A stretch of DNA of 64,000 nucleotides from Bradyrhizobium commune (GTDB lineage Bacteria > Pseudomonadota > Alphaproteobacteria > Rhizobiales > Xanthobacteraceae): positions 2,356,001 through 2,420,000 of the forward strand of contig NZ_CP061379.1 of assembly GCF_015624505.1 (NCBI RefSeq). The letters run 5' to 3'. Below are positions 8,813 to 17,127 of the stretch, piece after piece (positions within the stretch are counted from its first letter, which is position 1; each line of letters begins with the position of its first letter). The notes beneath the pieces were generated by a model. It was given only the letters and a program-made list of their open reading frames with translations, made no database searches and was not told where the DNA came from. The translations under genes were made by a program, and so were the position numbers.

Positions 8813-8959
8813 GTGAAAGATTTTCGATGGCAACCCCTGATATTGGCCGCGGAACGATGGGATGCCTGCAATAAGAACGGCGGAACTCCACCGCCTTGGG
8901 AACCAAAAAAGTGGAGTCTCGATCCGGACGAAGAGCTTTATATCAACCCAGATCGATAA
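8813..8959 (+). pseudogene. Gene remnant or very short CDS, 48 aa from GTG
   Basis: Within the 339-base gap between 8672 and 9012, one frame is open from 8696 to 8959. Its C-terminal part is distinctly protein-like, with AAERWDACNKNGGTPPPWEP and then WSLDPDEELYINPDR. The only conventional start is GTG at 8813, with no good ribosome site. It may be the 3' end of a decayed gene or a small cargo gene paired with the TPR-like gene. Base composition is lower in GC than the flanking tail genes. Confidence 0.3.
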
Positions 8960-9011
8960 AAGAGATCAGCCCGTTGCCAGCTCATATTTGAATTGACCTG
9001 ATACTCCCCTG

Positions 9012-9659
9012 TTGCTCGAATACGAACAACTGCGACAGGAGGCAAAGATCGGACAGATCGATCCATCAGTTAGAGTCGAAGGCTGGATTCGACGATTGCG
9101 CACCGAGGCTCCACTCGATCGCGTTATTGCTACCGTAACTCGGCGCCTCGAGCAAACGGATGGTGATGACCATCGTTCGCTTTCCTACGAATTGGTCTTT
9201 TTACTTCGCGAAGCAGAGCGGAATCAGGAGGCTCTGCAGCTTCTCGATCAGATTCTGCAATGCTATCCAGACGACGTTCTTCCCGGAATCAACAAGGCGA
9301 ACGTCTTCTTCAATTCGCTTGATGAGCCTGAGGAAGCGCTCAAGTGTATCGAGGTAGCGTTGGAGCGCGCTTATCGTACTAAGTATTTTCGTAGACAGGC
9401 ACTTGGCAACAAGGCTCGGATCCTCCTGAAATTGGGGCGTGGCGACGAGCTGTCCGATGTTCTCGAGGAAATCATGTCACTTCAGATGGTGACAAACATA
9501 CCTGATGTCGCCCGCGAGCGTGATTTTGTTGATAGGGCACCATCAGGGCTCATTCGAAAGAACGTCTTGGACCGCTACAACGAATTTCGTCCAAGACGGC
9601 CGGGCGATAGTTTGGCTGACGAACCGCCAAAATACAAACCGTCCGACGACAACATGTGA
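9012..9659 (+). CDS. TPR-like helical protein, probable phage cargo
   Basis: Encodes 215 aa from TTG 9012; a stop at 8994 limits the frame and no better start exists downstream. Paired helices such as LVFLLREAERNQEALQLLDQILQCYPDDV and GINKANVFFNSLDEPEEALKCIEVALERAY resemble tetratricopeptide repeats (about residues 55-140). There is no catalytic motif. GC is visibly lower than in the structural genes, and it interrupts the morphogenesis operon, so I read it as acquired cargo. It could be a scaffold or an immunity-type protein. Function unknown. Confidence 0.55.
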   Translation: MLEYEQLRQEAKIGQIDPSVRVEGWIRRLRTEAPLDRVIATVTRRLEQTDGDDHRSLSYELVFLLREAERNQEALQLLDQILQCYPDDVLPGINKANVFFNSLDEPEEALKCIEVALERAYRTKYFRRQALGNKARILLKLGRGDELSDVLEEIMSLQMVTNIPDVARERDFVDRAPSGLIRKNVLDRYNEFRPRRPGDSLADEPPKYKPSDDNM

Positions 9660-9697
9660 AGCTATTGACTGTTTTCAGGGCGCCATACAGTTGCCTA

Positions 9698-10174
9698 TCA
9701 CGTCCCGTCATCGCATTCCCTGATGATGGTCTTTTTCGCAGTCCCCAGCGTCTTTCGGACATCGAGCAGGGAAAACGTTTCCTGGGTTTGGTACTTGGGG
9801 AATTCGACGACAAAGGACTTTTGATTGCTCGCGGCCAATGCGTTGACGAGCTCTCTGAAGTCCCATTGGTTCTGGCGTCCCGCAGCCTTGAATTGGCTTC
9901 CGTCGAGAAGGAACGGATGGTTCTTGCCGTCGATGATGATCTGCGCTGTCACGATTTCTTTGACCTGCGGCTTGATCCGCGCGACCGTGATGAACATCCC
10001 CGGCGTCTTATCGTCGCTGCCGGCCGGGCAATAGATGCTGAAAGTGGATCCGGCACCGTTCTCGATGTTCGCCTCCAGCGTGCCCTGGCCATAGCCGAGG
10101 GTCCAGCGGAAATCGACGGCCAGGGCGGCGGTGCCGCTCACGATCAGGGCGAACGCAGCTGGTAGCAGTTTCAT
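9698..10174 (-). CDS. Secreted hypothetical protein
   Basis: Encodes 158 aa. A clear Sec signal peptide occupies residues 1-19 (KLLPAAFALIVSGTAALA, cleavage expected before VDFRW). The mature part is about 139 residues, mainly beta, with two cysteines (YCPAG and the C-terminal RECDDGT) that could form a disulfide. It is transcribed against the phage structural genes, which is typical of lysogen-expressed cargo. Similar small periplasmic proteins of unknown function occur in Rhizobiales. No enzymatic motif seen. Confidence 0.65.
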   Translation of the reverse strand: MKLLPAAFALIVSGTAALAVDFRWTLGYGQGTLEANIENGAGSTFSIYCPAGSDDKTPGMFITVARIKPQVKEIVTAQIIIDGKNHPFLLDGSQFKAAGRQNQWDFRELVNALAASNQKSFVVEFPKYQTQETFSLLDVRKTLGTAKKTIIRECDDGT

Positions 10175-10294
10175 CTGTCACATCCGGTAGTGGTGAGACA
10201 TTTAGCTATAGATAGATCGTCCGACATTGCAACTGCGCGTGCCCGTTTCGAGGGTGAGCAGGGCATTCCTTCAGATTTCGAAAAGGAGATGGAT

Positions 10295-11194
10295 ATGGGT
10301 TCCCGCGATAGCAGTGCATTTGTCCCGGAGACATCCTCGGGCGCCGGTGGTCTTCTCGGGAGATTGTCGGGAATGACCGGGCAAATGCGGAATGGAGCCG
10401 ATCCGACCGCAGCCCAGCAAGGCATGTATGATCCTGAGGCCTTTGGCGGAGCTGCGGTTGGCCTGATCGACCGAATGCGTAAGCTTCAGCAGCAGCAAGC
10501 CTCCTATCGGCCGAGCGCGACGTTGGCGCCGAGCCCGCTGACGAACCAAAGCGGCGGCAGAGCGAATGCTACGAATGATCTTTCAAGCGCGCTCGGCGCC
10601 GGCCAATTTCTTCGCGGGACATGGCTGGACATGCTGGCCAAGTACCGGCCGGATTTGACCGGGACACCGGACGAGCTTGCGGCGCTGCGCAAGGATCCTA
10701 AGCTTTCGGCCGAAATGGTCGAAGCCTATGCGGCCGAGAATGCCAAGCGGCTTGTTCGGGCCGGACATGAGGCTACTCCGGGCAATATCTATCTGGCGCA
10801 CTTTGCGGGCCCCTCGGGTGCGTTCAAGATACTCGCTGCCGACCAGGCAGCGTCGGCCAGGTCGGTTCTCGGAGAAGATGCAGTCACCGCCAATCCGTTT
10901 CTCGACAGGATGACGGTTGGAGACCTGAGGTCATGGGCGGACCGGAAGATGCGCGCGCAGCCGTCAGCACCGCGTTCTCAGGCGCCGGCTTTTCCCGATC
11001 ATGCTGACCCTGTCTTCGGCGCGCCGGCATTTCCGGACGTCGCGCCGCAAGGCCCATCGTCCAACGCATCACCGGCGTCGTCTCGCCCGGCTCCTGATGT
11101 CCCGCAAGGGACGGACGATCGCTCGCGTGGACTCCTGAGCAACGAACCGATGAGGCTTTGGCCGGTACAGCCCCCGATCTTCTTTCCGTTCTGA
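10295..11194 (+). CDS. Transglycosylase-like virion/lysis protein
   Basis: Encodes 299 aa. ATG 10295 is chosen because AAAAGGAGAT lies at ideal spacing; the frame is open back to GTG 10190. The central domain (about residues 90-200: GQFLRGTWLDMLAKY, DPKLSAEMVEAYAAENAKRLV, then NIYLAHFAGPSGAFKIL) matches the Rhizobiales lytic-transglycosylase/SLT-like module with its ELYLAHF...GA signature. The Pro/Ala-rich C-terminus ends in WPVQPPIFFPF. It probably cuts peptidoglycan during DNA injection or release. The catalytic Glu is not obvious, so activity is inferred. Confidence 0.6.
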   Translation: MGSRDSSAFVPETSSGAGGLLGRLSGMTGQMRNGADPTAAQQGMYDPEAFGGAAVGLIDRMRKLQQQQASYRPSATLAPSPLTNQSGGRANATNDLSSALGAGQFLRGTWLDMLAKYRPDLTGTPDELAALRKDPKLSAEMVEAYAAENAKRLVRAGHEATPGNIYLAHFAGPSGAFKILAADQAASARSVLGEDAVTANPFLDRMTVGDLRSWADRKMRAQPSAPRSQAPAFPDHADPVFGAPAFPDVAPQGPSSNASPASSRPAPDVPQGTDDRSRGLLSNEPMRLWPVQPPIFFPF

Positions 11195-11240
11195 AATGTC
11201 CCTCAGGAGCGGCCTATCGACGGAATCACGCGCAGGCGGC

Positions 11241-11642
11241 ATGCAGCTCGCCTGTGTCGATCCGAAGCGCGTGCGCGAGATCTGGCCGGCCGTCGCTCCG
11301 CTCCTCAAGCGAGCAATTGTCAGGACAGGGCTGTCGGCGTTCGCCGCAATCGAGCACGACATTCTCGATGGTTCCTCGCTGCTTTGGGTCGCCTGGAACG
11401 GTCGCGCCATCGAAGCGGCTGCATCGACGAGTCTTCAGCAGACGGATGCGGGCAAGGTCTGCGTCGTCACAGCGTGTGCCGGTGCCGGCATGACGCGCTG
11501 GTTGCCTTTGATCCACGATATCGAAGTCTACGCCGAAGTGGAGGGCTGCCGGTTCGTACGCATCTTCGGACGCAGGGGCTGGGCCCGCGTCCTGGATGGA
11601 TACAAAGAAACCTACGCGATCATCGACAGGCGCCTGCGGTAG
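11241..11642 (+). CDS. Conserved phage protein, possible GNAT-like fold
   Basis: Encodes 133 aa. ATG 11241 (MQLACVDPKRVREIWP) is preferred because family members of this type begin with MxLxxVDPxRV; an upstream ATG at 11196 adds 15 residues. The motifs DGSSLLWVAWNGRAIEAAASTSL, CVVTACAGAG and EGCRFVRIFGRRGWARVLDGYK recur in alphaproteobacterial phage proteins. They look like a degenerate acetyltransferase fold without a clear acetyl-CoA loop. It precedes an uncertain region and the next virion gene. Role unknown. Confidence 0.6.
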   Translation: MQLACVDPKRVREIWPAVAPLLKRAIVRTGLSAFAAIEHDILDGSSLLWVAWNGRAIEAAASTSLQQTDAGKVCVVTACAGAGMTRWLPLIHDIEVYAEVEGCRFVRIFGRRGWARVLDGYKETYAIIDRRLR

Positions 11643-11697
11643 CGGACGCGATGCGCGTTCAGACGCGCGCCGCCGCCGCTCGCACCGGGAAATCTGA

Positions 11698-11935
11698 AGC
11701 TTCACGCCATACGCCCGCGCCGCTGAATACTGCCGCGGCGACATCGCGCGGCCGATCGCGTCGTCGCAAGACAAGCGCGTGCTCTGTCTTGATGGGGAGA
11801 TCACATCCGACCTCAACGTCGCGGTCGGGGAAAACCTGGCGGATCGCGGCATCGCCGTCGAGTACTGCCATCGCTTGCGCTGCTGGAGCGGCGTCGCCGC
11901 AAAAATACCCTCAAGCTCAAAAAGGAACATCGTCC
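11698..11935 (+). other. Coding-like frame without start codon
   Basis: Between the genes ending at 11642 and starting at 11936, one frame is open from 11698 and its codons are strongly GC3-rich up to about 11925. The reading YCRGDIARPIASSQDKRVLCLDG continues as EITSDLNVAVGENLADRGIAVEYCHR. No ATG occurs; GTG 11779 is the first candidate start. It could be a gene with a frameshift near its 5' end, since ATG 11651 is in another frame. Confidence 0.3.
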
Positions 11936-12790
11936 ATGGGCGGACAATCCACTTCCACACAGACCCAGCAATCGCAGACTGCGCCCTGGGCCGCCGCGCA
12001 ACCTGCGCTCCAAACGATGCTGGGCCAGATCGGCACTGGCCTCAACAACACCGGCCTGACGTCGGCGGAGAGCTCTGCGCTCGACACGCTGCGGAACAAC
12101 GCCGCGACAGGTAATCCTTATGCGGGCCAGATCGCGAACTATGCGCAGACGCTGCTCAATGGCGGCGGAGCCACGGCGCAGGCCAGCAACGTGCAGGACA
12201 ATCTCGCGGCCTATCGGGCGGCGTTGACGCCATATGCAACCGGCAGCATGGTGGGCAACAATCCCGCGCTCACCGCACAGCTCGCGCAGATTCGTTCGGA
12301 CGTCGGCAACGACGTGAACTCGCAGTTTGCCGCAGCCGGTCGCGATCTGAGCGGTGCCAATCTGATGGCGTATGGCCGCGGCGTCTCAGCTGGCGAAGCG
12401 CCTGTGATCGCGGCTCAATACAATCAGGATGTGGCAAACCAACTCGCGGCTGGCAACGCGCTCTATAACGCTGGCAACACCACTGCCAACACGCTGGCGC
12501 AGATGCAGCAGAGCGACCTCGCCAATCGCGGTCAGGGCGTGTCTGCTGCGCAATCGGCGCTGGATGCGCAAAACTACGGCGCCAACGCCACTCTGGCGGA
12601 GGAAGCGCAGCGACGCGGCATTCCCGTGCAGGCATTGAGCCTGCTCGCACAGATCGGCGTACCCATCGCGCAGCTCGGCAGTCAGGGCAACAGCACGACG
12701 ACGGGGACACAGGAGAAATCCGGGGTGGATCAGTTTGCGACGTTGGCCGGTGGGATCAGCAGCCTGGTCAATGCCTTTAAGCCCAAGTAG
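11936..12790 (+). CDS. Phage virion protein, Gln/Ala-rich
   Basis: Encodes 284 aa. The start is ATG 11936 after AAAAAGGAACATCGTCC; upstream in-frame sequence is a shadow. The N-terminus is Gln/Ser/Thr-rich (STSTQTQQSQTAPWAAAQPAL). The body is an Ala/Asn/Gln-rich helical repeat region with low charge, and the C-terminus is IPVQALSLLAQIGVPIAQLGSQG. Such composition is seen in ejection or internal virion proteins of podovirus-like phages. The following gene is 11 bases downstream. Role inferred from context. Confidence 0.6.
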   Translation: MGGQSTSTQTQQSQTAPWAAAQPALQTMLGQIGTGLNNTGLTSAESSALDTLRNNAATGNPYAGQIANYAQTLLNGGGATAQASNVQDNLAAYRAALTPYATGSMVGNNPALTAQLAQIRSDVGNDVNSQFAAAGRDLSGANLMAYGRGVSAGEAPVIAAQYNQDVANQLAAGNALYNAGNTTANTLAQMQQSDLANRGQGVSAAQSALDAQNYGANATLAEEAQRRGIPVQALSLLAQIGVPIAQLGSQGNSTTTGTQEKSGVDQFATLAGGISSLVNAFKPK

Positions 12791-12801
12791 GGAGGCCGGA
12801 C

Positions 12802-13998
12802 ATGACGATTCAAACCGAATCCGCGTTGACGGGAGCAGCCTTTGATCTGGCAAATGCGGGATACGAGGCGATGCCGGACCGCGAGCGCAAGGAAGCGGCC
12901 GAGCCGATCGGCAGCGACAGCGGCTCGCTGCGTGATGCCGCGGACCGACGCTCCGATTCATCCTCCGAACTCGTCGTCAGGCGATACACAGATGCAGAGG
13001 GCAAGCCTGCGGCCGCAAACGAGGCCGTGACGCTGTCCCGTGCCGCGCGTGACTACGCGAGCGCGACGGCCAGTGACAGGCGGGCCGCCGAGAACGAGTC
13101 GGCCGAGGATCTCGCCACAAGGATCGACGCGCTGCGCGCGGAGGTCGCCGCCCAGGACCCGGATGCGCCCGAGTTCTACGGATTTGAGCAGTCCGAGGCA
13201 AATGACGGTGAAGACGAAGAGACCGCAGCTTCCTCAAAGACGGCAAGCGATCCGAAGCTGCGCTCAACGGAGATCGATCCGGATATCGAAACGCTCATGC
13301 GGCACCCGCAGGTGCGCCTGGCGCTCGAGGAAAAGGTCGGAGAGGTCGAGCGCGCGCGTCGAAGCTATGTCGACGGGCTCGACGCCGCCATGCAGGTGGC
13401 GCAAGCGAGCTTCATCAGCCAGTTTCCGGAGCTGACCGGTCTTGCTCCGGAGCAGCTTCCGGAAGCGCTGGCGCAGATGGCGCGGCAGGACCCCGCAAAG
13501 CTGTCGCGCGTCCAGGCGATCGTCGCGGCGAGCGAGCAGTTGCGCGCGCGCCAGGGGGAAGAAGCTCGGCGGACGGCGGATGCAGCGCGGCGCAACTTCC
13601 AGAATTATGCAAAGGCAGAGGATGTCCGGCTCGAGAGCTTGCTCAAGGATGAAACGCGGGACGTCCGGCAGGCGGTCGCGCAGGAGATACTTTCGTCGGC
13701 CAAGGCCAGCGGCATCGAACCGGACGAATTGCACCGTCTGTTCGACAGCGAGCCGCTGATGCGCAATGCGACCTTCCAGCGCATGATGTACGACGCCGGC
13801 AAGTATCGATTGATGATGAAGGCGAGGGATGCGGTTGCGGCCAGGCCCGTGCCGCCGGTGGTGCGGCCGGGGATGGCTGCGACCCGCGCCGAGCGTGAGC
13901 AGTCGGATCTGCGGTCGCTGAATGCCAGGCTTTCCAGCTCGGGCGATCTGAAGGATGCGGTTGCGCTTTATCAGGCGAAGAGGGCGGGCAGGCGGTGA
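12802..13998 (+). CDS. Phage coiled-coil protein, scaffold- or ejection-like
   Basis: Encodes 398 aa starting at ATG after GGGAGGCCGGAC. The first 170 residues are highly charged and low complexity. Long helices follow (EEKVGEVERARRSYVDGLD, QVAQASFISQFPELTG, EEARRTADAARRNFQNYAKAEDVRLES), and the end is SLNARLSSSGDLKDAVALYQAKRAGRR. Strongly helical, acidic-then-basic proteins with this C-terminus are typical of phage scaffold or internal virion proteins. Its position far from the capsid gene favours an ejection or internal role, but I cannot decide. Confidence 0.6.
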   Translation: MTIQTESALTGAAFDLANAGYEAMPDRERKEAAEPIGSDSGSLRDAADRRSDSSSELVVRRYTDAEGKPAAANEAVTLSRAARDYASATASDRRAAENESAEDLATRIDALRAEVAAQDPDAPEFYGFEQSEANDGEDEETAASSKTASDPKLRSTEIDPDIETLMRHPQVRLALEEKVGEVERARRSYVDGLDAAMQVAQASFISQFPELTGLAPEQLPEALAQMARQDPAKLSRVQAIVAASEQLRARQGEEARRTADAARRNFQNYAKAEDVRLESLLKDETRDVRQAVAQEILSSAKASGIEPDELHRLFDSEPLMRNATFQRMMYDAGKYRLMMKARDAVAARPVPPVVRPGMAATRAEREQSDLRSLNARLSSSGDLKDAVALYQAKRAGRR

Positions 13999-14071
13999 GC
14001 GATGCACCAGAGGGGCATTCGCCAGGCGATTGTTGGCTGAAAGAAACCTGTTCCAGCAGAGGATGACCTCC

Positions 14072-14338
14072 ATGACCGATGACGACCGGAATTTTATCGA
14101 TCGCGCTGATTCCATCACCGGAAATCTTTATGGCGAGCCGATGTCGCCGGAACGCATTGTCGAGAACTTTGCGCTCTATGGACTGAATAAGCGCGCGGCC
14201 GCGCTCGAGAGGTTCGACGCCGAGCTTCGAGGCGAGATCGATTCGAGCCCCCACAATCTGCGGCGGCGCATCCAGCTCGTCGATTTGCGCCGGCGCATGG
14301 GCGGTCTGCACGAGGCGCTGCGCAAAGCGAAGCGATGA
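14072..14338 (+). CDS. Small hypothetical phage protein
   Basis: Encodes 88 aa. ATG 14072 has AGAGG nine bases upstream; ATG 14063 is a weaker alternative. Motifs: FIDRADSITGNLYGEPMSPERIVENFALYGL and a basic C-terminal helix (LRRRIQLVDLRRRMGGLHEALRKAKR). It overlaps the next gene by four bases (ATGA), so the two are translationally coupled. No recognised family. Confidence 0.6.
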   Translation: MTDDDRNFIDRADSITGNLYGEPMSPERIVENFALYGLNKRAAALERFDAELRGEIDSSPHNLRRRIQLVDLRRRMGGLHEALRKAKR

Positions 14339-14823
14339 CGCATCCGCTGCTGACGGCGCTGGCGCAGGCGCGGCTGCGCGAGGCGCCGATATTCGTCCGA
14401 TGGTGTGAGCTGAACAATCTGATCGCCTGCCCGGCAGCACCGGCTTCGGTGGCGCGTTTTGTCACCGACTGCGCGTCGCTCGGCATGAGCCGGCTCTGGC
14501 CGGCCGTGCAGGACATCTCGCGGATGCATGCGTCGCTTGGCCTTGCCGATCCCACGCTTGGTGGCACAGCCGCAACCGCGATCAGCAAGATCGCGGCGGT
14601 TGCTCCGCCGCGATCTTGGCCTGCGGAATTCAAGCAGCTGTTCGGCACGCTGCCCTACGACATCCAGATGTATCTCGCATCCCACGAGACGCAGCGGGAG
14701 CGCGCGCTCCGGCGTGCGCAGAATGAGGCTGCATCCGCCCGGCAGAAGCTGGCGGAACGTGAAGTTCAATTGAAGGACGCAAAAACGCATGGCGACGAAG
14801 CAGCAACGAACGACAAGGCTTGA
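14335..14823 (+). CDS. Hypothetical phage protein
   Basis: Encodes 162 aa. The N-terminal domain (HPLLTALAQARLREAPIFVRWC, then PASVARFVTDCASLGMSRLWPAVQDISRMH) is helical. The C-terminal 60 residues form a likely coiled coil (ETQRERALRRAQNEAASARQKLAEREVQL). The start overlaps the previous stop and the end overlaps the next gene by 35 bases. Probably a virion or regulatory accessory protein; not recognised. Confidence 0.6.
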   Translation: MTHPLLTALAQARLREAPIFVRWCELNNLIACPAAPASVARFVTDCASLGMSRLWPAVQDISRMHASLGLADPTLGGTAATAISKIAAVAPPRSWPAEFKQLFGTLPYDIQMYLASHETQRERALRRAQNEAASARQKLAEREVQLKDAKTHGDEAATNDKA

Positions 14824-15085
14824 GGAGCGGATCGAGGAACTGCGCACCGAGATCGATGCCATCATCGACGAGCGCGTGGCGAAGATCGCGAGCCAGAGCC
14901 CGGGGGGTGCCGCCTGGTGTGATCCGCAACCTTCTCACGGCTCGAGCACCGGCCTGCCGCTGCGCGCAGTACATCGAGCTGTGCGGCAGGGAAGCGAAGA
15001 ATTCCGACTGACAGGGCGAGTGGTGCCCGTGGAAATGGACAACAGCGACGATCGCTCGCGCCTTCACATCGAGGAAGCAGGATGA
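14789..15085 (+). CDS. Small phage coiled-coil protein, apparently frameshifted at a G6 run
   Basis: The literal frame gives 98 aa. The first 37 residues form a coiled coil (RLEERIEELRTEIDAIIDERVAKIASQSPG). At six consecutive G (14902-14907) the conserved-looking continuation moves to another frame: PGVPPGVIRNLLTARAPACR, then CAQYIELCGREAKNSD, stopping at 15011. I recall similar Bradyrhizobium proteins reading SPGVP.GVIRN.LT.RAPGC in one frame. So this is a frameshift mutation, a homopolymer sequencing error or programmed slippage. The literal C-terminus after residue 38 is doubtful. Confidence 0.5.
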   Translation: MATKQQRTTRLEERIEELRTEIDAIIDERVAKIASQSPGGAAWCDPQPSHGSSTGLPLRAVHRAVRQGSEEFRLTGRVVPVEMDNSDDRSRLHIEEAG

Positions 15086-16077
15086 CTCTCTACAAATGGT
15101 CTCAAACGGCATCGGCCGACGCGACGGCGGATTCGACGATCAACTGGGCCGAGGGGCAATCTCCCTCCAGCGTCAACGATTCCGCGCGCGCAATGATGGC
15201 GGCGATCGCCAAATATCGGGATGACATCGCCGGCGCGATCGTGACGAGCGGGACCAACACGGCCTACGTCGTCAACAGCTATCAGGTGTTCCAGTCGCTC
15301 TCGCAGCTGAACGGCCAGGTGATCGCTTTCACACCGCACGCCACGAACGGTGCGACGGTCACGATCAATGTGGATGGTCTTGGTGCGAAGCCGCTGCGGT
15401 CGGCACCGGGGGGCGAATTGCCAGCCGGGACGATTATCCAAGGAACGCCGTATGCTGCCCTTTACAATAACGGTGACGCTGCGTTCTATCTGATGGGCTT
15501 CTTCAACAATCCCTACAATATGCCGATTGGTTGCTGTATCGATTTTTTCGGCGCTATAGCTCCGAACAGTTCGTTCGTGCTTGCCTACGGTCAGGGAATC
15601 TCCCGAACGGCGTACTCTACGCTGTTCTCGATGTTCGGTACGACGTATGGAGTCGGGGATGGCTCGACCACATTCAACATTCCAGACCTGCGTGGGCGGA
15701 TTATCGCTGGCAGAGATGACATGGGTGGTTCTGCCGCTTCGCGGCTTACATCATCGTATTTCGGCGGTTCGGCTAGTAACCTTGGCGCGGTGGGCGGCTC
15801 CGAAAGCCATACTCTTACGACAGCTCAACTTGCATCGCATGTACACGCGAACAGTCTGACTGATCTTGGACATCAGCACGGCGGTGGCCAGGCTAGCGTT
15901 CAGACCGCTTTTGGAGGGACGAACTCAGGGGCCCAGGTCACTTGGGGAGGTACGGCGCAAAATACGAGCTCGGCGACTACGGGGATCACCATCACAAATG
16001 CCTCTGCCGGCAGCGGCAACCCCCACAATAATACTCAGCCGACGATCATCGCAAATAAGCTCCTACGCATAATTTGA
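15082..16077 (+). CDS. Phage tail-collar domain protein
   Basis: Encodes 331 aa. Residues 1-135 are a fibre N-terminal part. Residues about 150-215 form a tail-collar domain (NMPIGCCIDFFGAIAPNSSFVLAYGQGISR, then LFSMFGTTYGVGDGSTTFNIPDLRGR). The C-terminus is the usual His-rich tip (SHTLTTAQLASHVHANS, LGHQHGG, GNPHNNTQPTIIANKLLRII), which probably binds metal in a trimer. It would serve as the distal adhesin. The ATG overlaps the upstream frame, and its 3' end overlaps the convergent acyltransferase gene by 15 bases. Confidence 0.8.
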   Translation: MTLYKWSQTASADATADSTINWAEGQSPSSVNDSARAMMAAIAKYRDDIAGAIVTSGTNTAYVVNSYQVFQSLSQLNGQVIAFTPHATNGATVTINVDGLGAKPLRSAPGGELPAGTIIQGTPYAALYNNGDAAFYLMGFFNNPYNMPIGCCIDFFGAIAPNSSFVLAYGQGISRTAYSTLFSMFGTTYGVGDGSTTFNIPDLRGRIIAGRDDMGGSAASRLTSSYFGGSASNLGAVGGSESHTLTTAQLASHVHANSLTDLGHQHGGGQASVQTAFGGTNSGAQVTWGGTAQNTSSATTGITITNASAGSGNPHNNTQPTIIANKLLRII

Positions 16078-17055
16078 TGCAGGCACAGCTGTTGTGATCG
16101 ACCGTCCGAGTTTCACAAAGCTATGCTCAATGAGAAACCAGGATGTCCACGCCATCGGAATCGTGAGGAAAACGGCGAGACCAAAGATAAATACCCAATT
16201 TTCAGAGGCTCTTGCCGCCAACGATAAGCCTATTGGGTGCAGCAAATAGAAACTATAAGAAATGCGTCCAACGAAGCGAACGGGAAAAGTATCCAAAACG
16301 GCGAAGAAACTGTCTTTGGTGTTGTTGGCAATCAAATAGATCAATGAAGCTGAGGCTAAAGTTTCGCCCAGGATCGTAATCGCCGTCTGCTTGCGAAGAC
16401 CACACATAACAAGAGTAGCAGCAGCTAACGCGGTGCATCCGATCAGCATCATTCGCTCTGCGCGCGATGCGAAATGTACAAGGACCCCGACCACGAAAGC
16501 GTAGAGCGGCGCCAAATTAGTGAAACCGCCTAGCAGGTGAACATAGGGTCCCCAAAATGACAGGGCCACTAGGATCACACAAAGTGAAATGAGAGGCCAA
16601 GGCCCAAATCGTTTGTGTGCCAGAAAGCATGCGAGGATTAGGGGGGAGGCTACGCACTCAACGGTCATTGACCACATAACGCCATTTATATCGTTACGGA
16701 TCATAAGTGCGTTCAAAAAAACATTTAGAGCGTCAAACGAGCCTTCGAAGCCCACGTAAAAACCGAACCGCCAATGAAGAAGGGTGAGAAGTACAATTGT
16801 CGCCGCGGCGGCGGGTAAGAGGCGAAACAGCCGATTGAGAAAGAATCTGCCAGGATTGGGATTTCGGTCGAGAGACCGAGCCAACACAAAACCGCTGAGC
16901 ACAAAAAACAATACGACAGGCGCCATGCCAGTCACGAACGTGTCGCTCTGCAATCCATATGAATGATAACCGACGACGGAAACGGCGGCCAGACCCCGAA
17001 GTGATTCAAGGCGGGGCAGAAATTCGGTTCGGCGACTTAAATCGCGCTTCGGCAT
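16063..17055 (-). CDS. Acyltransferase 3 family protein (OafA/WecH-like), probable lysogenic conversion gene
   Basis: Encodes 330 aa. The N-terminal signature LPRLESLRGLAAVSVVGYHSY with the catalytic-type His, plus PVVLFFVLSGFVLARSL and FFLNRLFRLLPAA, is diagnostic of inner-membrane acyltransferase-3 enzymes, which O-acylate surface polysaccharides. About ten hydrophobic segments follow. YSFYLLHPIGLSLAA is the usual late motif. GC is clearly lower than in neighbours and the gene is antisense to the virion genes. It is probably phage cargo that changes host surface glycan and blocks superinfection. Confidence 0.8.
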   Translation of the reverse strand: MPKRDLSRRTEFLPRLESLRGLAAVSVVGYHSYGLQSDTFVTGMAPVVLFFVLSGFVLARSLDRNPNPGRFFLNRLFRLLPAAAATIVLLTLLHWRFGFYVGFEGSFDALNVFLNALMIRNDINGVMWSMTVECVASPLILACFLAHKRFGPWPLISLCVILVALSFWGPYVHLLGGFTNLAPLYAFVVGVLVHFASRAERMMLIGCTALAAATLVMCGLRKQTAITILGETLASASLIYLIANNTKDSFFAVLDTFPVRFVGRISYSFYLLHPIGLSLAARASENWVFIFGLAVFLTIPMAWTSWFLIEHSFVKLGRSITTAVPASNYA

Positions 17056-17127
17056 AGGCGCGTGTTTTCCAAATATTACTGATTTGTATCTAAACGTATC
17101 ATCTTAAACCCCCAATCGAGTCAACCC
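17056..17127. promoter_or_regulatory. AT-rich divergent promoter region
   Basis: This 72-base gap between the divergent acyltransferase and endolysin genes is markedly AT-rich (ATATTACTGATTTGTATC at about 17073-17090). It must hold the start signals for both directions. No exact -35/-10 pair can be fixed by eye. Confidence 0.3.

Noticed and set aside
12802..13998. Calling this gene the capsid scaffold outright
   Set aside because: It is helical and charged like scaffolds, but it lies 11 kb after the capsid gene, so an ejection or internal protein is equally likely.
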